A DNA stretch of 64,000 nucleotides from Cohnella sp. WQ 127256 (GCF_024519285.1 NZ_JAMZCY010000009.1:1-64000), one strand, 5' to 3'. Counted from the stretch's first letter, positions 24,219-34,009 are shown. The notes: generated from the letters alone by a model not told the origin. Program-made: numbers and translations.

Positions 24219-25781
24219 TTAACCTGCATTGCTAGCCACAGCAGGCTCACTAATGACTTCCGCTTTAACGTACCAGGTTTGTGCCGCCGTTACCCGAACC
24301 TGCACGAGCTGCCCGATCCATTCTGTCTTTCCTTCGAAATGAATAAGCTTATTCGTACGACTACGCCCAGACATTACGCTAGCTTTGTTCTTGCTCTCGC
24401 CCTCTACCATAACTTCGATAACTTGTCCGACTAGCTCCTGATGGTGCTTAAGAGACAATTCGCTAACGAGTGCGTTAAGACGCGCTAGGCGCTTCTGTTT
24501 CACCTCAATCGGGACATCATCGGCCATATCAAATGCCGGTGTTCCTTCTCTAGGAGAATAAATATACGTGTACGCCGACGTAATTCCCGCTTCGCGCATG
24601 AGAGTCAGAGTTTCTTCGAACTGCTCTTCTGTCTCACCAGGGAAGCCAACGATGACGTCTGTCGTAAGTGTAGCATTCGGAATCTCATTCCGAATACGCT
24701 CCGCAAGCTCCAAGTAGCGTTCACGCGTATACTTCCGGCTCATCCGCTTCAGAACCTCCGTACTACCGGATTGTACTGGAAGATGAATGTGCTCTACCAG
24801 ATTACCGCCCTTGGCCAATACCTCGATCAGATGCTCATCGAAATCTCTCGGATGAGAGGTCGTAAACCGAATGCGAGGAATATCAATCTTCTGAATATCG
24901 CCCATCAGATCCCCGAAACGATAGCTACGGTCCGTGAAGTCTTTGCCATAAGCATTGACGTTTTGTCCGAGTAATGTAATCTCCTTGAACCCTTGACGGG
25001 CAAGGTCACGCACTTCTGCGATGACATCCTCTGGTAGCCGACTCCGTTCTTTGCCTCGTGTATAAGGAACGATGCAATACGTGCAGAATTTATCGCAGCC
25101 ATACATGATATTCACCCATGCACGCAAGCCATCCGTCCGCTTCTTCGGCAAGTTCTCGATAATGTCGCCTTCCTTAGACCACACATCAATAACCATCTCT
25201 TTACCAAAATGGGCTTCCTGCAGCAAGTACGGTAACCGATGAATGTTATGAGTTCCGAAAATCATATCCACATGGGCATGCTTCTGCATAATCCGGTTCA
25301 CAACTGATGCTTCCTGGGACATGCAACCGCACACACCAAGAATAAGCTCGGGACGTTGCTGCTTCAATACCTTCATATGTCCGAGTTCACCGAACACCTT
25401 ATCTTCTGCGTTCTCACGTACAGCACAGGTGTTATATAAAATAACGGCAGCTTCCATACGGTCTTCTGTTGCGGTGTAGCCCATTTCCTCAAATAAGCCG
25501 CGCATAACCTCAGTATCGTGCTCGTTCATTTGGCATCCGTAAGTATAGATCAAATATTTCTTTCCTAATCCGAGGCTCTTCAGCTCGTCTGGAACGGCAT
25601 TCTCATAGTGGACTTGAATTTCTTCTTTGCCCCGTTGCTTCTCCTGCCGGTAATCAGGCTCGGAGACAATATGGATATCCCGTCCGTTCAGACGGATTGT
25701 TTTACCGCTTTGGTCCTCGGAAATGACTTTGGCACCGGAGAAATCGAAATATTTACTGAAATCCTTGGTTTCTTTGGTCAT
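24219..25781 (-). CDS. miaB: tRNA-2-methylthio-N6-dimethylallyladenosine synthase MiaB
   Basis: 520 residues. UPF0004 domain first ([17 protein letters not shown], with Cys residues for the second cluster: [21 protein letters not shown]), then the radical-SAM CxxxCxxC motif CDKFCTYC, then a C-terminal TRAM domain. It adds a methylthio group to i6A37 of tRNAs reading U-starting codons. An N-terminal extension of about 65 residues is usual for Bacillales. ricA follows 38 bp downstream, suggesting one operon. Strong box GGAGGG upstream. Confidence 0.95.
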   Translation of the reverse strand: MTKETKDFSKYFDFSGAKVISEDQSGKTIRLNGRDIHIVSEPDYRQEKQRGKEEIQVHYENAVPDELKSLGLGKKYLIYTYGCQMNEHDTEVMRGLFEEMGYTATEDRMEAAVILYNTCAVRENAEDKVFGELGHMKVLKQQRPELILGVCGCMSQEASVVNRIMQKHAHVDMIFGTHNIHRLPYLLQEAHFGKEMVIDVWSKEGDIIENLPKKRTDGLRAWVNIMYGCDKFCTYCIVPYTRGKERSRLPEDVIAEVRDLARQGFKEITLLGQNVNAYGKDFTDRSYRFGDLMGDIQKIDIPRIRFTTSHPRDFDEHLIEVLAKGGNLVEHIHLPVQSGSTEVLKRMSRKYTRERYLELAERIRNEIPNATLTTDVIVGFPGETEEQFEETLTLMREAGITSAYTYIYSPREGTPAFDMADDVPIEVKQKRLARLNALVSELSLKHHQELVGQVIEVMVEGESKNKASVMSGRSRTNKLIHFEGKTEWIGQLVQVRVTAAQTWYVKAEVISEPAVASNAG

Positions 25782-25807
25782 TTCCTTTCCCTCCTAAAAT
25801 AAATCTA

Positions 25808-26043
25808 TTCCGCTAAGTATAGAGGCACATATTAACCTTCGTATTATATCATGAACAAGCATCTCTAGCCATTGCACAGGAAGCGTGTTGCAGCTTCAAA
25901 CGGGATAGTAATGCGAAAATTGGGGCGGTACTATGCCGCTACTACTCCCCACAAAGTGAAGCTTATGCTGTCGATGCATATTCCGATTACTTTGCGGGGG
26001 CTCCAAACCCCATCGAGTTGTCTCTGATCGCTATGATGCGGTA
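25808..26043 (+). other. Open frame without a start codon between miaB and the pduL-like gene
   Basis: About 70 plus-strand codons run without a stop (ending NPIELSLIAMMR, then TAA at 26041-26043) but no ATG, GTG or TTG start is present. It could be a gene fragment or chance. I recognise no homology. The stretch otherwise holds no clear feature. Confidence 0.3.
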
Positions 26044-26049
26044 AACTTA

Positions 26050-26634
26050 TTACTCCACAATCTCGCCAAAGTCACCGGTGTTTACGTTCGCGGCGTTGCC
26101 TTCGTCTGTGTCGATATGCATGTCTAGAGCGAATTGGTCGGATACGCGTGCTAACACTTGCTCGAACACGACACCACGATCGCCACCTACGCGTACTTTG
26201 AGCATCTGCTTGTCTGCGATACCCCAACGCTCGGCGTCAGTAGTGTGAAAATGAATATGGCGAGCGGCTACGATGACACCCTTGTCCACTGTCACTTCGC
26301 CGACTGGGCCTACAATGCGAATACCTGGAGTATCGTCGATGCTACCGGATTCTCGCAGTGGCGGCTTAAGACCTAATGCGAAAGCATCCGTACGCGACAC
26401 TTCAAGCTGAGTTGCCTTACGAGCAGGACCTAAAATTCGTACTTTAGGGAATGAACCCTTCGGACCATATACAGCAACCGTTTCATTTGCAGCGAATTGT
26501 CCTGGCTGCGATAACGGTTTAAACTCTGTTAAATTCGATCCGGCACCAAATAATATTTCTACATGCTCCTGCGCTAAGTGAATGTGACGCGCAGACACAC
26601 CAACGGGTATTCTTTTCATCTCGGATGTAGTCAT
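26050..26634 (-). CDS. pduL: PduL-type phosphate propanoyltransferase (acyl-CoA phosphotransacetylase)
   Basis: 194 residues. The PTAC pattern is clear: VGVSARHIHLAQEHVEILFG, LSQPGQFAANETV, then VIVAARHIHFHTTDAERWG, with the paired RHIH metal-binding motifs in two repeats. It exchanges phosphate and CoA on acetyl or propionyl groups. No microcompartment genes are nearby, so it may serve as a housekeeping acetyl-phosphate enzyme. The box AAAGGAAAGG lies 11 nt from the ATG; TTG starts further upstream are possible. Confidence 0.9.
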   Translation of the reverse strand: MTTSEMKRIPVGVSARHIHLAQEHVEILFGAGSNLTEFKPLSQPGQFAANETVAVYGPKGSFPKVRILGPARKATQLEVSRTDAFALGLKPPLRESGSIDDTPGIRIVGPVGEVTVDKGVIVAARHIHFHTTDAERWGIADKQMLKVRVGGDRGVVFEQVLARVSDQFALDMHIDTDEGNAANVNTGDFGEIVE

Positions 26635-26679
26635 GGACAACACAACCTTTCCTTTGTTTTCCTACCTTCAGTATAACGC

Positions 26680-26712
26680 AAGAGGCGCACGGGACAAACC
26701 CGTGAGCCTCTT
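26680..26712. repeat. Inverted repeat between the pduL-like and ABC permease genes
   Basis: AAGAGGCGCACGGG pairs with CCCGTGAGCCTCTT around ACAAA. No T run follows on either side, so it is only a possible terminator for the ABC operon. Confidence 0.5.
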
Positions 26713-26720
26713 AAAAAGTA

Positions 26721-26778
26721 TGCTTATTTGCATTCCGTCAACAGTTTGTCAAAGTCTTCACGCCAAAGCTGCATATTT
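26721..26778 (-). pseudogene. Duplicated 3' tail of the oxidoreductase beta-subunit gene
   Basis: The minus strand reads MQLWREDFDKLLTECK then stop, almost the last 16 residues of the beta subunit encoded at 28878 (LQLSREDFDKLLTEFK). DNA identity is 47 of 53 bases, including bases after the stop. No upstream part of the gene is present. Confidence 0.8.
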
Positions 26779-26781
26779 GGG

Positions 26782-27426
26782 TTATAGATTCTTTCTAGAG
26801 TAGATTCGTATCGATATATTCATTGAAACTAGGCCAATTAATAGCGTTAATACAAAAGGAAGCCATCCCCTGAGCATTTGAGGTAAAGAAAACGTGACAT
26901 TCAAAGATGGATTAGATTCCAACCACTCTACAATCGGCGGGAATATAAAAGGGGTCAGAAATACCACTATGAATGCGATGAACTTCGTTTTCTCGAATCC
27001 AAACCGAAACTGTACCGGAATTAATATTCCAAAAAATACAGTAACAATCAAGAACGCTAACCCGATATTCGTGATATTCAATCTTCCTAGCAATTCCGGC
27101 ACGATATACGAAACCATTGTATAGACTGCAACGCTACAAATAAAAAGGACACAGATAAAGAGATATTTGGCCTTCACTAATGAGGATCGAGTGTATGGAG
27201 TCGCACATAGAAGTGCTGAACCTTTGTATTTGTCTTCTGACATGGATACCGTATTGAACAATATATAGAGCGAATATAGAGCAGTTACAACAAAGCTTAT
27301 AAACCCGCCGTTGTTCAACTCCAATTTCGAAGTAATGAAGATGGGTCCCACTATTGCAAATACTAGCATGAATACTAAGTACTTTTTTGCGATTATAAAA
27401 TCTTTTATCACCAGATTAAATAGCAT
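26782..27426 (-). CDS. ABC-2 type membrane permease
   Basis: 214 residues, six predicted membrane segments, ABC-2 exporter-like (SEDKYKGSALLCATPYTRSSLVKAKYL region is typical of this subclass). It is the last gene of a three-gene operon, overlapping the ATPase gene by 11 bp. The substrate is unknown; GntR-linked ABC exporters of this kind often respond to cell-envelope antibiotics. The ATG lies inside the 3' end of the ATPase gene. Confidence 0.85.
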   Translation of the reverse strand: MLFNLVIKDFIIAKKYLVFMLVFAIVGPIFITSKLELNNGGFISFVVTALYSLYILFNTVSMSEDKYKGSALLCATPYTRSSLVKAKYLFICVLFICSVAVYTMVSYIVPELLGRLNITNIGLAFLIVTVFFGILIPVQFRFGFEKTKFIAFIVVFLTPFIFPPIVEWLESNPSLNVTFSLPQMLRGWLPFVLTLLIGLVSMNISIRIYSRKNL

Positions 27427-28282
27427 CCTTAGAGCCTCCTATATATGCTAACATAATATCTTCAATCGTTGGCTTTTCGATCAATACATCACTCATTTGT
27501 TGATGAACACTGGATTTTTTCGAAGTAACACCTTCAAATCCGTATGCCGTTTCGCGTAGAACTAGAAATAATTTTCTTGTCTGTTCATTTAGTAATTTAT
27601 TGTCTCCCTTAACAATTGCATGAGTATCTAACAACTGATCCTTTTCCTCGCTAAGTAAAATTTTTCCGTCATCGATTAATATGAGCATGTCCGCTATTTT
27701 ATCCAAGTCCGAAGTCATATGAGTGGAGAAGAATACCGTCTTCCCTTCCTCTTTCATGAATTCTAATAGCAAATCCATAAGCTCACTTCGCACTAGGGGA
27801 TCCAGACCACTTGTTGGCTCATCCATAATCAACAAATCAGCATGATGTGACAGCGCTAAAGTAATGGCATATTTCATCCGCATTCCTTTTGATAACGTCG
27901 AGATCTTCTGATTTAGACTGAGGTTAAATCGTTTGATATAGCTTACAAATACATCTTCGTCCCAACTCTTATAGGCGGGAGAAATAATATTTTTCATTTC
28001 CTTCAACGTCATATCGTCATAGAAATAACCCTCATCCAATACTACGCCTATCCGATTTTTCAGGTCCCGTTCATGTTCAGTCATTTCCTTGCCAAACAAT
28101 TTAATGCTTCCCCCATCTTTGAGAATGAGACCTAGAATTGTTTTGATCGTTGTTGTCTTGCCAGAACCGTTAACGCCAATAAAACCTGTGATGCAGCCTT
28201 CCATAAGTGAAAAACTAACCTTATTCAACCTAAAGTGATCAAGCTCCTTAGATAGATCTGTTAACTCTAAAATATTGTTCAT
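27416..28282 (-). CDS. ABC transporter ATP-binding protein
   Basis: 288 residues. Walker A GVNGSGKTT, signature LSKGMRMKYAI, Walker B LLIMDEPTSGLD and H-loop FFSTHMTSD. The C-terminal extension (about 60 residues) is as in BcrA/YtrB-type exporter ATPases. Works with the permease encoded next and is translated from an ATG that overlaps the stop of the GntR gene by 4 bp. Confidence 0.9.
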   Translation of the reverse strand: MNNILELTDLSKELDHFRLNKVSFSLMEGCITGFIGVNGSGKTTTIKTILGLILKDGGSIKLFGKEMTEHERDLKNRIGVVLDEGYFYDDMTLKEMKNIISPAYKSWDEDVFVSYIKRFNLSLNQKISTLSKGMRMKYAITLALSHHADLLIMDEPTSGLDPLVRSELMDLLLEFMKEEGKTVFFSTHMTSDLDKIADMLILIDDGKILLSEEKDQLLDTHAIVKGDNKLLNEQTRKLFLVLRETAYGFEGVTSKKSSVHQQMSDVLIEKPTIEDIMLAYIGGSKDAI

Positions 28283-28662
28283 GCTTGCTCATCCTCCTCA
28301 AAAAGTAAATCCATCATGGAATAGAGTTCATCTTTATTAATTCCTAATTCTCGAGCCATCTCCCATACTTCCGTTAGCTTGGATTCCACCATGTATCGCT
28401 TGGATTCCGCTAGCAGCTCCTGACTCTCAGTTGCTACATAAGAACCTTTACCAGCTTTCGTTGTAATAAAACCTTCTGCTTCTAGCTCGGTATATACACG
28501 TTTCGTCGTCAGAACACTCACCTGTAAATCATTTGCTAATGAACGAATGGAAGGAAGCAGTTCACCCTCCGCTAATTCATTGCGTAAAATCGCAGCCTTA
28601 ATCTGATCTTTAATTTGCTGATATAAAGGTTGATCCGAACTATTTTTAATGATTATTTTCAC
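28279..28662 (-). CDS. GntR-family regulator, YtrA type
   Basis: 127 residues. Winged helix: QPLYQQIKDQIKAAILRNEL, LPSIRSLANDLQVSVLTTKRVY, EGFITTKAGKGSYVA; the C-terminal part is short and helical as in the YtrA subfamily, which dimerises without a ligand domain. It probably represses this operon. The region just upstream (28670-28740) holds TGTGTA-rich direct and inverted repeats (ATCTGTGTATTACATAGAT, then ACACACTATGCACACC) that could be its operator. Confidence 0.9.
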   Translation of the reverse strand: MKIIIKNSSDQPLYQQIKDQIKAAILRNELAEGELLPSIRSLANDLQVSVLTTKRVYTELEAEGFITTKAGKGSYVATESQELLAESKRYMVESKLTEVWEMARELGINKDELYSMMDLLFEEDEQA

Positions 28663-28669
28663 TAAGATA

Positions 28670-28730
28670 CCTCACTATAATCATCTGTGTATTACATAGA
28701 TACACACCATACACACTATGCACACCATTA
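28670..28730. promoter_or_regulatory. Candidate operator/promoter of the GntR-ABC operon
   Basis: ATCTGTGTATTACATAGAT is an imperfect palindrome, and further TACACA/CACACC repeats follow at once, within 70 bp of the regulator start. YtrA-type regulators usually bind such sites in their own promoter. Binding is inferred. Confidence 0.45.
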
Positions 28731-28780
28731 ATATAATCGATCACTCTATAAAATTCAAGGAAAATGCAAAAGAACATACA

Positions 28781-28817
28781 AAAAAAGAGGCCAACCAGAT
28801 CGACCTGGTTAGCCTCT
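28781..28817 (-). terminator. Terminator after the oxidoreductase operon region
   Basis: On the minus strand AAGAGGCTAACCAGG pairs with CTGGTTGGCCTCTT and is followed by seven T. It ends transcription of the ferredoxin oxidoreductase genes before the GntR operon. Confidence 0.88.
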
Positions 28818-28877
28818 TCATCGAAACGGGAACCGCTCATTCGTCAGCTCCGCTGTTCCTTTTCATGTAACAAGTGC

Positions 28878-29744
28878 TTATTTGAATTCCGTCAACAGCT
28901 TATCAAAGTCTTCACGGGACAGCTGCAGATCTTGCTTCGCGAGCCCTTGCTCCTTGAAGCCGACTGCTAATTGCTCGTAAGACTTGCGCTCTTTGTTCTG
29001 GTAGATTAGACCGGTAAGCATACCGTTCGTCTCCATGATCTTAGTCATCGCCGCGATACGGTTGGAAGGATCATAATCCGGGAACTGCTCCAGGTTCACG
29101 ATGTTTTCCTTAAACCAATCATAAGTGTTGATTTTGTTGAACGTGACGCAAGGACTGAATACGTTAATGAGAGAAAAGCCCTTGTGATTCAAGCCTTGCT
29201 CGATTAACGATGTCAGCTGCTTCAGATCACTAGAGAACGACTGGGCAACGAAGGTTGCACCTGCGGACAAAGCGATCTCAAGAGGTGATAACGTTGTCTC
29301 GATCGAGCCTTCTGGTGTTGACTTGGTCTTGAAGCCTTCCGCGCTACGCGGGGACGTCTGACCTTTGGTCAACCCATAAATTTGGTTATCCATAACGATA
29401 TAAGTAATGTCTAGGTTACGACGAATCGCATGTACGGTATGACCCATACCGATTGCGAAGCCATCGCCATCACCACCAGAAGCGATAACAGTTAACTCAC
29501 GGTTTGCGAGCTTCACACCTTGGGCAATCGGTAGCGAACGGCCGTGAATACCATGAAGACCATAGGCATTAATATAACCGGAAATCCGGCCTGAACAGCC
29601 AATTCCCGAAATAACCGCTAATTGCTCCGGCTCCAAACCGACGTTTGCTGCCGCACGCTGTATCGCCGCCTGTACGGAAAAGTCCCCACAGCCTGGGCAC
29701 CAGTTCGGCTTTACATTGTTGCGAAACTCTTTAAATGTAGCCAT
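28878..29744 (-). CDS. korB: 2-oxoacid:ferredoxin oxidoreductase, beta subunit
   Basis: 288 residues. NWCPGCGDFSVQAAI at the N-terminus, then the thiamine-diphosphate motif GDGDGFAIGMGHTVHAIRRN and NQIYGLTKGQTSPRS. Binds TPP and a 4Fe-4S cluster and, with the alpha subunit, oxidises a 2-oxoacid (2-oxoglutarate most likely) to acyl-CoA while reducing ferredoxin. It starts one base after the stop of the alpha gene, so the two are translationally coupled. A copy of its last codons occurs 2.1 kb away. Confidence 0.93.
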   Translation of the reverse strand: MATFKEFRNNVKPNWCPGCGDFSVQAAIQRAAANVGLEPEQLAVISGIGCSGRISGYINAYGLHGIHGRSLPIAQGVKLANRELTVIASGGDGDGFAIGMGHTVHAIRRNLDITYIVMDNQIYGLTKGQTSPRSAEGFKTKSTPEGSIETTLSPLEIALSAGATFVAQSFSSDLKQLTSLIEQGLNHKGFSLINVFSPCVTFNKINTYDWFKENIVNLEQFPDYDPSNRIAAMTKIMETNGMLTGLIYQNKERKSYEQLAVGFKEQGLAKQDLQLSREDFDKLLTEFK

Positions 29745-29745
29745 C

Positions 29746-31491
29746 TTAGTTCAGCTCCTTGCAGGCTTTGTGAATTTCCGAAGGCAGGAACGGAGTTCCA
29801 TCATACTTCAACAAATTACGTATTTTATGGTGATAGCCGATATTCTGTTTAATCAGGTTAGACAATTGACCCGTTGCATTGTTTTCCATCACGACAATTT
29901 GCTTCGCAGCTTCAAGATGCGGCTGCAGCATTTCGCTAGGGAATGGATGCATTTGACGGACCATAATCTGATTCGTTGTGATTCCATCAGCCGTTAAACG
30001 AGTACGAGCTTCCTCAATCGTTCCGCCTGTCGATCCCATCGCAATAATAAGGATATCTGGATTCTCGTTTGGCGCATCCGCTTTAATCGCATTTGTCACG
30101 CGAAGCTGGCTGATTTTGCCTAGACGTTTGTCCATCATTTTCTCTCGATTCAGAGCATTCTCTGAAGGCCTACCTTCTTGGTCATGCTCAACCCCAGTGA
30201 CGTGGTGAATGCCGTTCTTCATCCCTGGGATTACACGTGGAGATACGCCATCTTCCGTCCACTCATATCTCTTGAACAGACGGTTGTCCTCGTTCGGAGG
30301 CAAATCACCTGTAAGCAGCTTGCCGCGATTGATCACGATTTTGTCGTAATCGAGCGCATCAGAGGTTTGTTTACCGAGAGACAATTGCAAATCCGTAGCG
30401 ATAATAACCGGAATCTGGTACTGCTCCGAAATGTTAAAGCCTTCAATCATATCGTAAAAGCATTCTTCGATCGTGCTCGGCGCGACGACCAATTTAGGGA
30501 TTTCACCATGAGTACCATAGATTAACGCATTGATGTCGGATTGCTCTTGCTTCGTTGGCAAGCCTGTAGATGGACCACCACGTTGCGTATCTACGATGAC
30601 AAGAGGTGTTTCCGTCATTCCGGAAAGACCGATGGCTTCCATCATTAATGCAAGGCCTGGACCAGCGGACGCAGTCATCGTACGAACGCCGCCATAGTTG
30701 GCACCGATCGCCATCGTTACTGCAGCAATCTCATCTTCCGTTTGAACGACAGTTCCGCCGAACTTAGGAAGCTTCTTAATCAAATATTCCATTATTTCAG
30801 AAGCCGGAGTAATCGGGTAGGCAGCCATGAGACGACACCCAGCGGCAACACAACCTAGCGCCATCGCTTCATTACCGATCATAAACAGCTTTTGCTTGCC
30901 ATCTGCATCCTCTAGCTTGAAGTCGTCCAGCGGGCCACCCGCTTGTTCTAGCACGAATTCCGCTCCACGGCGAACCGCTTCCACGTTCTTCTCTACTATA
31001 GCTGGGCCTTTGCGTCCGAATTCTTCTTCAACCGCTTTATTGAATACTTCCATGGGCAGACCAAGTAGTCCCCAAGAAGCACCTGAGGCGACCATATTTT
31101 TCATGAGGGAAGTGCCTAGCTCTTCTGCAATTGCTGTAATCGGGACTGCAAATAGCCGTGCTTGCACGCCTTCTGGGATCGTCGGCGAGAATTTCGCATC
31201 CGCGACAACAACTCCGCCCGGTCGAAGCTCACTTGCGTTTAAATCGATGCTCTCCTGGTCGAATGCAACTAGAATGTCCAGGTCATCGGATATCGCGCGA
31301 ATCGGCTTCGTGCTGATGCGGATTTTGTTGTTCGTGTGTCCGCCTTTAATCCGCGAGGAAAAATGTCGGTACCCATACAGGTAATAGCCCAGCCGGTTCA
31401 GCGCAGTAGAGAAAATACGATCGGTACTTTCCACGCCCTCACCTTGCTGGCCGCCAATTTTCCATGACAGTTGACTGATCACAGTGCCCAT
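29746..31491 (-). CDS. korA: 2-oxoacid:ferredoxin oxidoreductase, alpha subunit (gamma-alpha fusion)
   Basis: 581 residues. The first 190 residues are the gamma domain (WKIGGQQGEGVESTDRIF), followed by the alpha part with GNEAMALGCVAAGCRLMAAY PITPASE region, and a C-terminal domain with MRQMHPFPSEML. This fused layout is the usual one in Bacilli. It supplies acyl-CoA binding and reductant transfer. A GGAGAT box precedes the ATG. The pair probably forms its own operon. Confidence 0.93.
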   Translation of the reverse strand: MGTVISQLSWKIGGQQGEGVESTDRIFSTALNRLGYYLYGYRHFSSRIKGGHTNNKIRISTKPIRAISDDLDILVAFDQESIDLNASELRPGGVVVADAKFSPTIPEGVQARLFAVPITAIAEELGTSLMKNMVASGASWGLLGLPMEVFNKAVEEEFGRKGPAIVEKNVEAVRRGAEFVLEQAGGPLDDFKLEDADGKQKLFMIGNEAMALGCVAAGCRLMAAYPITPASEIMEYLIKKLPKFGGTVVQTEDEIAAVTMAIGANYGGVRTMTASAGPGLALMMEAIGLSGMTETPLVIVDTQRGGPSTGLPTKQEQSDINALIYGTHGEIPKLVVAPSTIEECFYDMIEGFNISEQYQIPVIIATDLQLSLGKQTSDALDYDKIVINRGKLLTGDLPPNEDNRLFKRYEWTEDGVSPRVIPGMKNGIHHVTGVEHDQEGRPSENALNREKMMDKRLGKISQLRVTNAIKADAPNENPDILIIAMGSTGGTIEEARTRLTADGITTNQIMVRQMHPFPSEMLQPHLEAAKQIVVMENNATGQLSNLIKQNIGYHHKIRNLLKYDGTPFLPSEIHKACKELN

Positions 31492-31663
31492 CTCCTCTTA
31501 ATCTCCGGTTCGTCATTTATCGACAATTTCAACCTATAATATTTTTATATCATATAAATATTATGTTTAACGAACGTAAATTGCAAGTCATATTCGTGTA
31601 AGCAATGCATAGTACTTTGAGATCAGATCAATGCCGAATTGAGATTAATGGTATTCGAACAAT

Positions 31664-32605
31664 TCAATTAGATAGATTTTTCATAAAAAAATTGGTAGCG
31701 TTTTCTCCGATCATATTTTTAACGACCGTTTCGGAATAGCGCTTCAACAAAGCATCAATTAAATCTGGGTATTTACCTGGATGCTCAAGTCCCTGCACAT
31801 GGCGTGATATTCCATCGAAATCTGATCCGAATGCGATATGCTCTGCTCCACCTAGCACACACACATGCTCGACATGACGAAGAACATCATCTATCGTGGC
31901 CGGCTCTGGTGCTGTAACGAACCATGGAACAAAGGTGAGCCCAATGATCCCTTTTGCAGAGATGATGGCCTGAATTTGTTGATCCGTTAAGTTACGTGGA
32001 TGATCCTTAATCGTACGGGCATTAGAATGTGATGCAAAAAAAGGACGCCCAGCACGTTCCGCCACATCCCAGAACCCCCGATCCGATAAATGGGAAACAT
32101 CCACAAGGATTCCTAGAGCTTCACATTCCGCAACGAGCTGTTTCCCCGCTTTCGTGAACCCAGCACCTCGCGGCTCCATTGCCCCATCACATGCCCAATT
32201 CGCATGGTTCCATGTCGGACCTAGTAAACGTAGACCTAATCGATACAAAAGGTGTAGCGCCCATAGGTTATTTTGAAGTCCATCCGCTCCCTCTAAGGAA
32301 AGCAAAGCGCCGATTTTCTCCTCGCGCATAGCTGTTTCGATATCGCCCGCTCTGCGAATAAGTTTCATTCCCTTTACCGTTAACACCTTACTCCAGAATA
32401 ACTCTGCTGCGTGGAAGAGGGATTCCGGATTCAAAGCAACCGTATCTGGCAAATACAAAGCGAACACTTGCAACTTTACTCCACCTTGTCTCAATCTCTC
32501 AGGTGTGGCATCGAATATTCCATCCACATGCCCCGTTCCCCAGTTAGAGCCGGGATGTTCCAGTAGCTTGCAGAGCACATCGATATGCAAATCGACTGTA
32601 TTCAC
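31664..32605 (-). CDS. Membrane dipeptidase, peptidase M19 family
   Basis: 313 residues from the GTG. TVDLHIDVL carries the HxD metal motif; later motifs are ALLSLEGADGL (Glu ligand), ILVDVSHLSD and ASHSNARTIKDHPRNLTDQQ, then FGSDFDGI. These are the zinc ligands of renal-dipeptidase-like enzymes, which cleave dipeptides including D-residues. The GTG at 32605 follows AGAGGGGG; an ORF open to 32728 lacks a ribosome box. It sits between the oxidoreductase genes and spoVS. Confidence 0.92.
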   Translation of the reverse strand: MNTVDLHIDVLCKLLEHPGSNWGTGHVDGIFDATPERLRQGGVKLQVFALYLPDTVALNPESLFHAAELFWSKVLTVKGMKLIRRAGDIETAMREEKIGALLSLEGADGLQNNLWALHLLYRLGLRLLGPTWNHANWACDGAMEPRGAGFTKAGKQLVAECEALGILVDVSHLSDRGFWDVAERAGRPFFASHSNARTIKDHPRNLTDQQIQAIISAKGIIGLTFVPWFVTAPEPATIDDVLRHVEHVCVLGGAEHIAFGSDFDGISRHVQGLEHPGKYPDLIDALLKRYSETVVKNMIGENATNFFMKNLSN

Positions 32606-32747
32606 TTTATGAATCCCCCTCTGAAATTCATCATTCACTATAAACGGCACAAAAAAACCTGTGACATCGATGAAATCGAGCCGCGACATTGCCACGCCAC
32701 TCCCGATTATCATCCTGAAACAGGTCAATAGTGTTCATGCAGTGTTG

Positions 32748-33008
32748 TTACCTGGGTTCAACAATAAGTTTAATTGCTGTCCGGTCTTCTCCATCGATCA
32801 CAATATCCGTAAAAGCCGGGATGCAGATCAGGTCTACTCCGCTCGGCGCTACGAATCCACGAGCGATTGCGACCGCTTTAACCGCTTGATTGAGTGCTCC
32901 GGCACCAATGGCTTGTAGTTCGGCTGTTCCACGTTCACGAAGAACACCTGCTAGTGCGCCTGCTACGGAGTTTGGATTGGACTTTGCTGAAACCTTCAAT
33001 ACTTCCAT
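32748..33008 (-). CDS. spoVS: Stage V sporulation protein S
   Basis: 86 residues. MEVLKVSAKSNPNSVAGALA is nearly identical to B. subtilis SpoVS, and the Gly/Ala-rich Alba-like core follows (IGAGALNQAVKAVAIARGF). It is a small nucleic-acid-binding-type protein needed for spore coat and stage V progress. The second ATG (33008) matches the family start; a GGAGGTAATGG box lies before it. Neighbours ymdB and rny are the same as in B. subtilis. Confidence 0.97.
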   Translation of the reverse strand: MEVLKVSAKSNPNSVAGALAGVLRERGTAELQAIGAGALNQAVKAVAIARGFVAPSGVDLICIPAFTDIVIDGEDRTAIKLIVEPR

Positions 33009-33173
33009 GACCATTACCTCCTCTTATGACAACCCACTAGGTTCGGTTGCATCGGGAAATTACAGAAATCAAAGGATGGGCCCACTAAGGCATACTTATT
33101 CGGTAGCCCAGATAATAATTCCTTCTTTTCCTCAAGTGACGATCATGAAAGTGTCCGGCTAATCAGATTATTA

Positions 33174-33968
33174 CTATTCAGCGATCCAAGAATCCTCGTT
33201 AACAGTGATGGTTTGAATCTTAACAGCCTTCCCTGTCGCTTCATCAATGTCTACGAATACACCATTTAGTGTCCATTTTCCATCTGAAACAGTGAATCTA
33301 CCAGGCATTCCGGTAATAAAGCGACGCAGGACAACTTCCTTATCCATACCTAGAACCCCATCACGTGGTCCAGTCATACCTGCATCCGTTAAGTACGCTG
33401 TACCTTCCGGCAAAATTCGAGCATCGTTCGTCTGAACATGCGTATGCGTACCGACAACCAATGATGCATAGCCATCCAAATGCCAGCCCATGGCGATTTT
33501 CTCGCTTGTCGCTTCCGCGTGAAAGTCAACGAGCACACACTTCGTATGACGGTGAAGCTCCTCAATCTCTTCATCTGCAACTCGGAATGGACATTCTGCT
33601 GGTGGCAGGAACGTTCGTCCAATGAGGTTTACCACTCCAAGCTCTTTGCCATTCCCTCTCACGATCATGCTGCCACGACCGGGTGTGCCATGTGGTAAAT
33701 TGGATGGGCGTACTATCCGCGGCTCATCATCTATAAATTCAAATATTTCACGATTGTCCCACGTATGGTTACCCATTGTAATTCCGTGCACCCCCCATTC
33801 GAACAGCTCCCTAGCGATCGATGTCGTAATCCCACGACCGCCAGCTGCATTCTCACCATTAGCAATAATGATATGAGGATTATATTTACCATTGATCCAT
33901 GGCAGTAACCGCTTAACTGTGTCCCTACCCACATTCCCCACAATATCTCCGATAAACACGACTTTCAT
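33174..33968 (-). CDS. ymdB: YmdB family metallophosphoesterase
   Basis: 264 residues. MKVVFIGDIVGNVGRD, IIIANGENAAGGRG, ITMGNHTWDN, GWHLDGYASLVVGTHTHV-type motifs give the Asp, Asn and His ligands of the two-metal site. YmdB proteins hydrolyse cyclic nucleotides and affect biofilm and late adaptive responses. Located after rny as in B. subtilis. The gene starts with a GAGAGTTGAAG box. Confidence 0.94.
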   Translation of the reverse strand: MKVVFIGDIVGNVGRDTVKRLLPWINGKYNPHIIIANGENAAGGRGITTSIARELFEWGVHGITMGNHTWDNREIFEFIDDEPRIVRPSNLPHGTPGRGSMIVRGNGKELGVVNLIGRTFLPPAECPFRVADEEIEELHRHTKCVLVDFHAEATSEKIAMGWHLDGYASLVVGTHTHVQTNDARILPEGTAYLTDAGMTGPRDGVLGMDKEVVLRRFITGMPGRFTVSDGKWTLNGVFVDIDEATGKAVKIQTITVNEDSWIAE

Positions 33969-34009
33969 CCATCTTCAACTCTCTTTCTAATCCATGCGTC
34001 TAATAGGTT

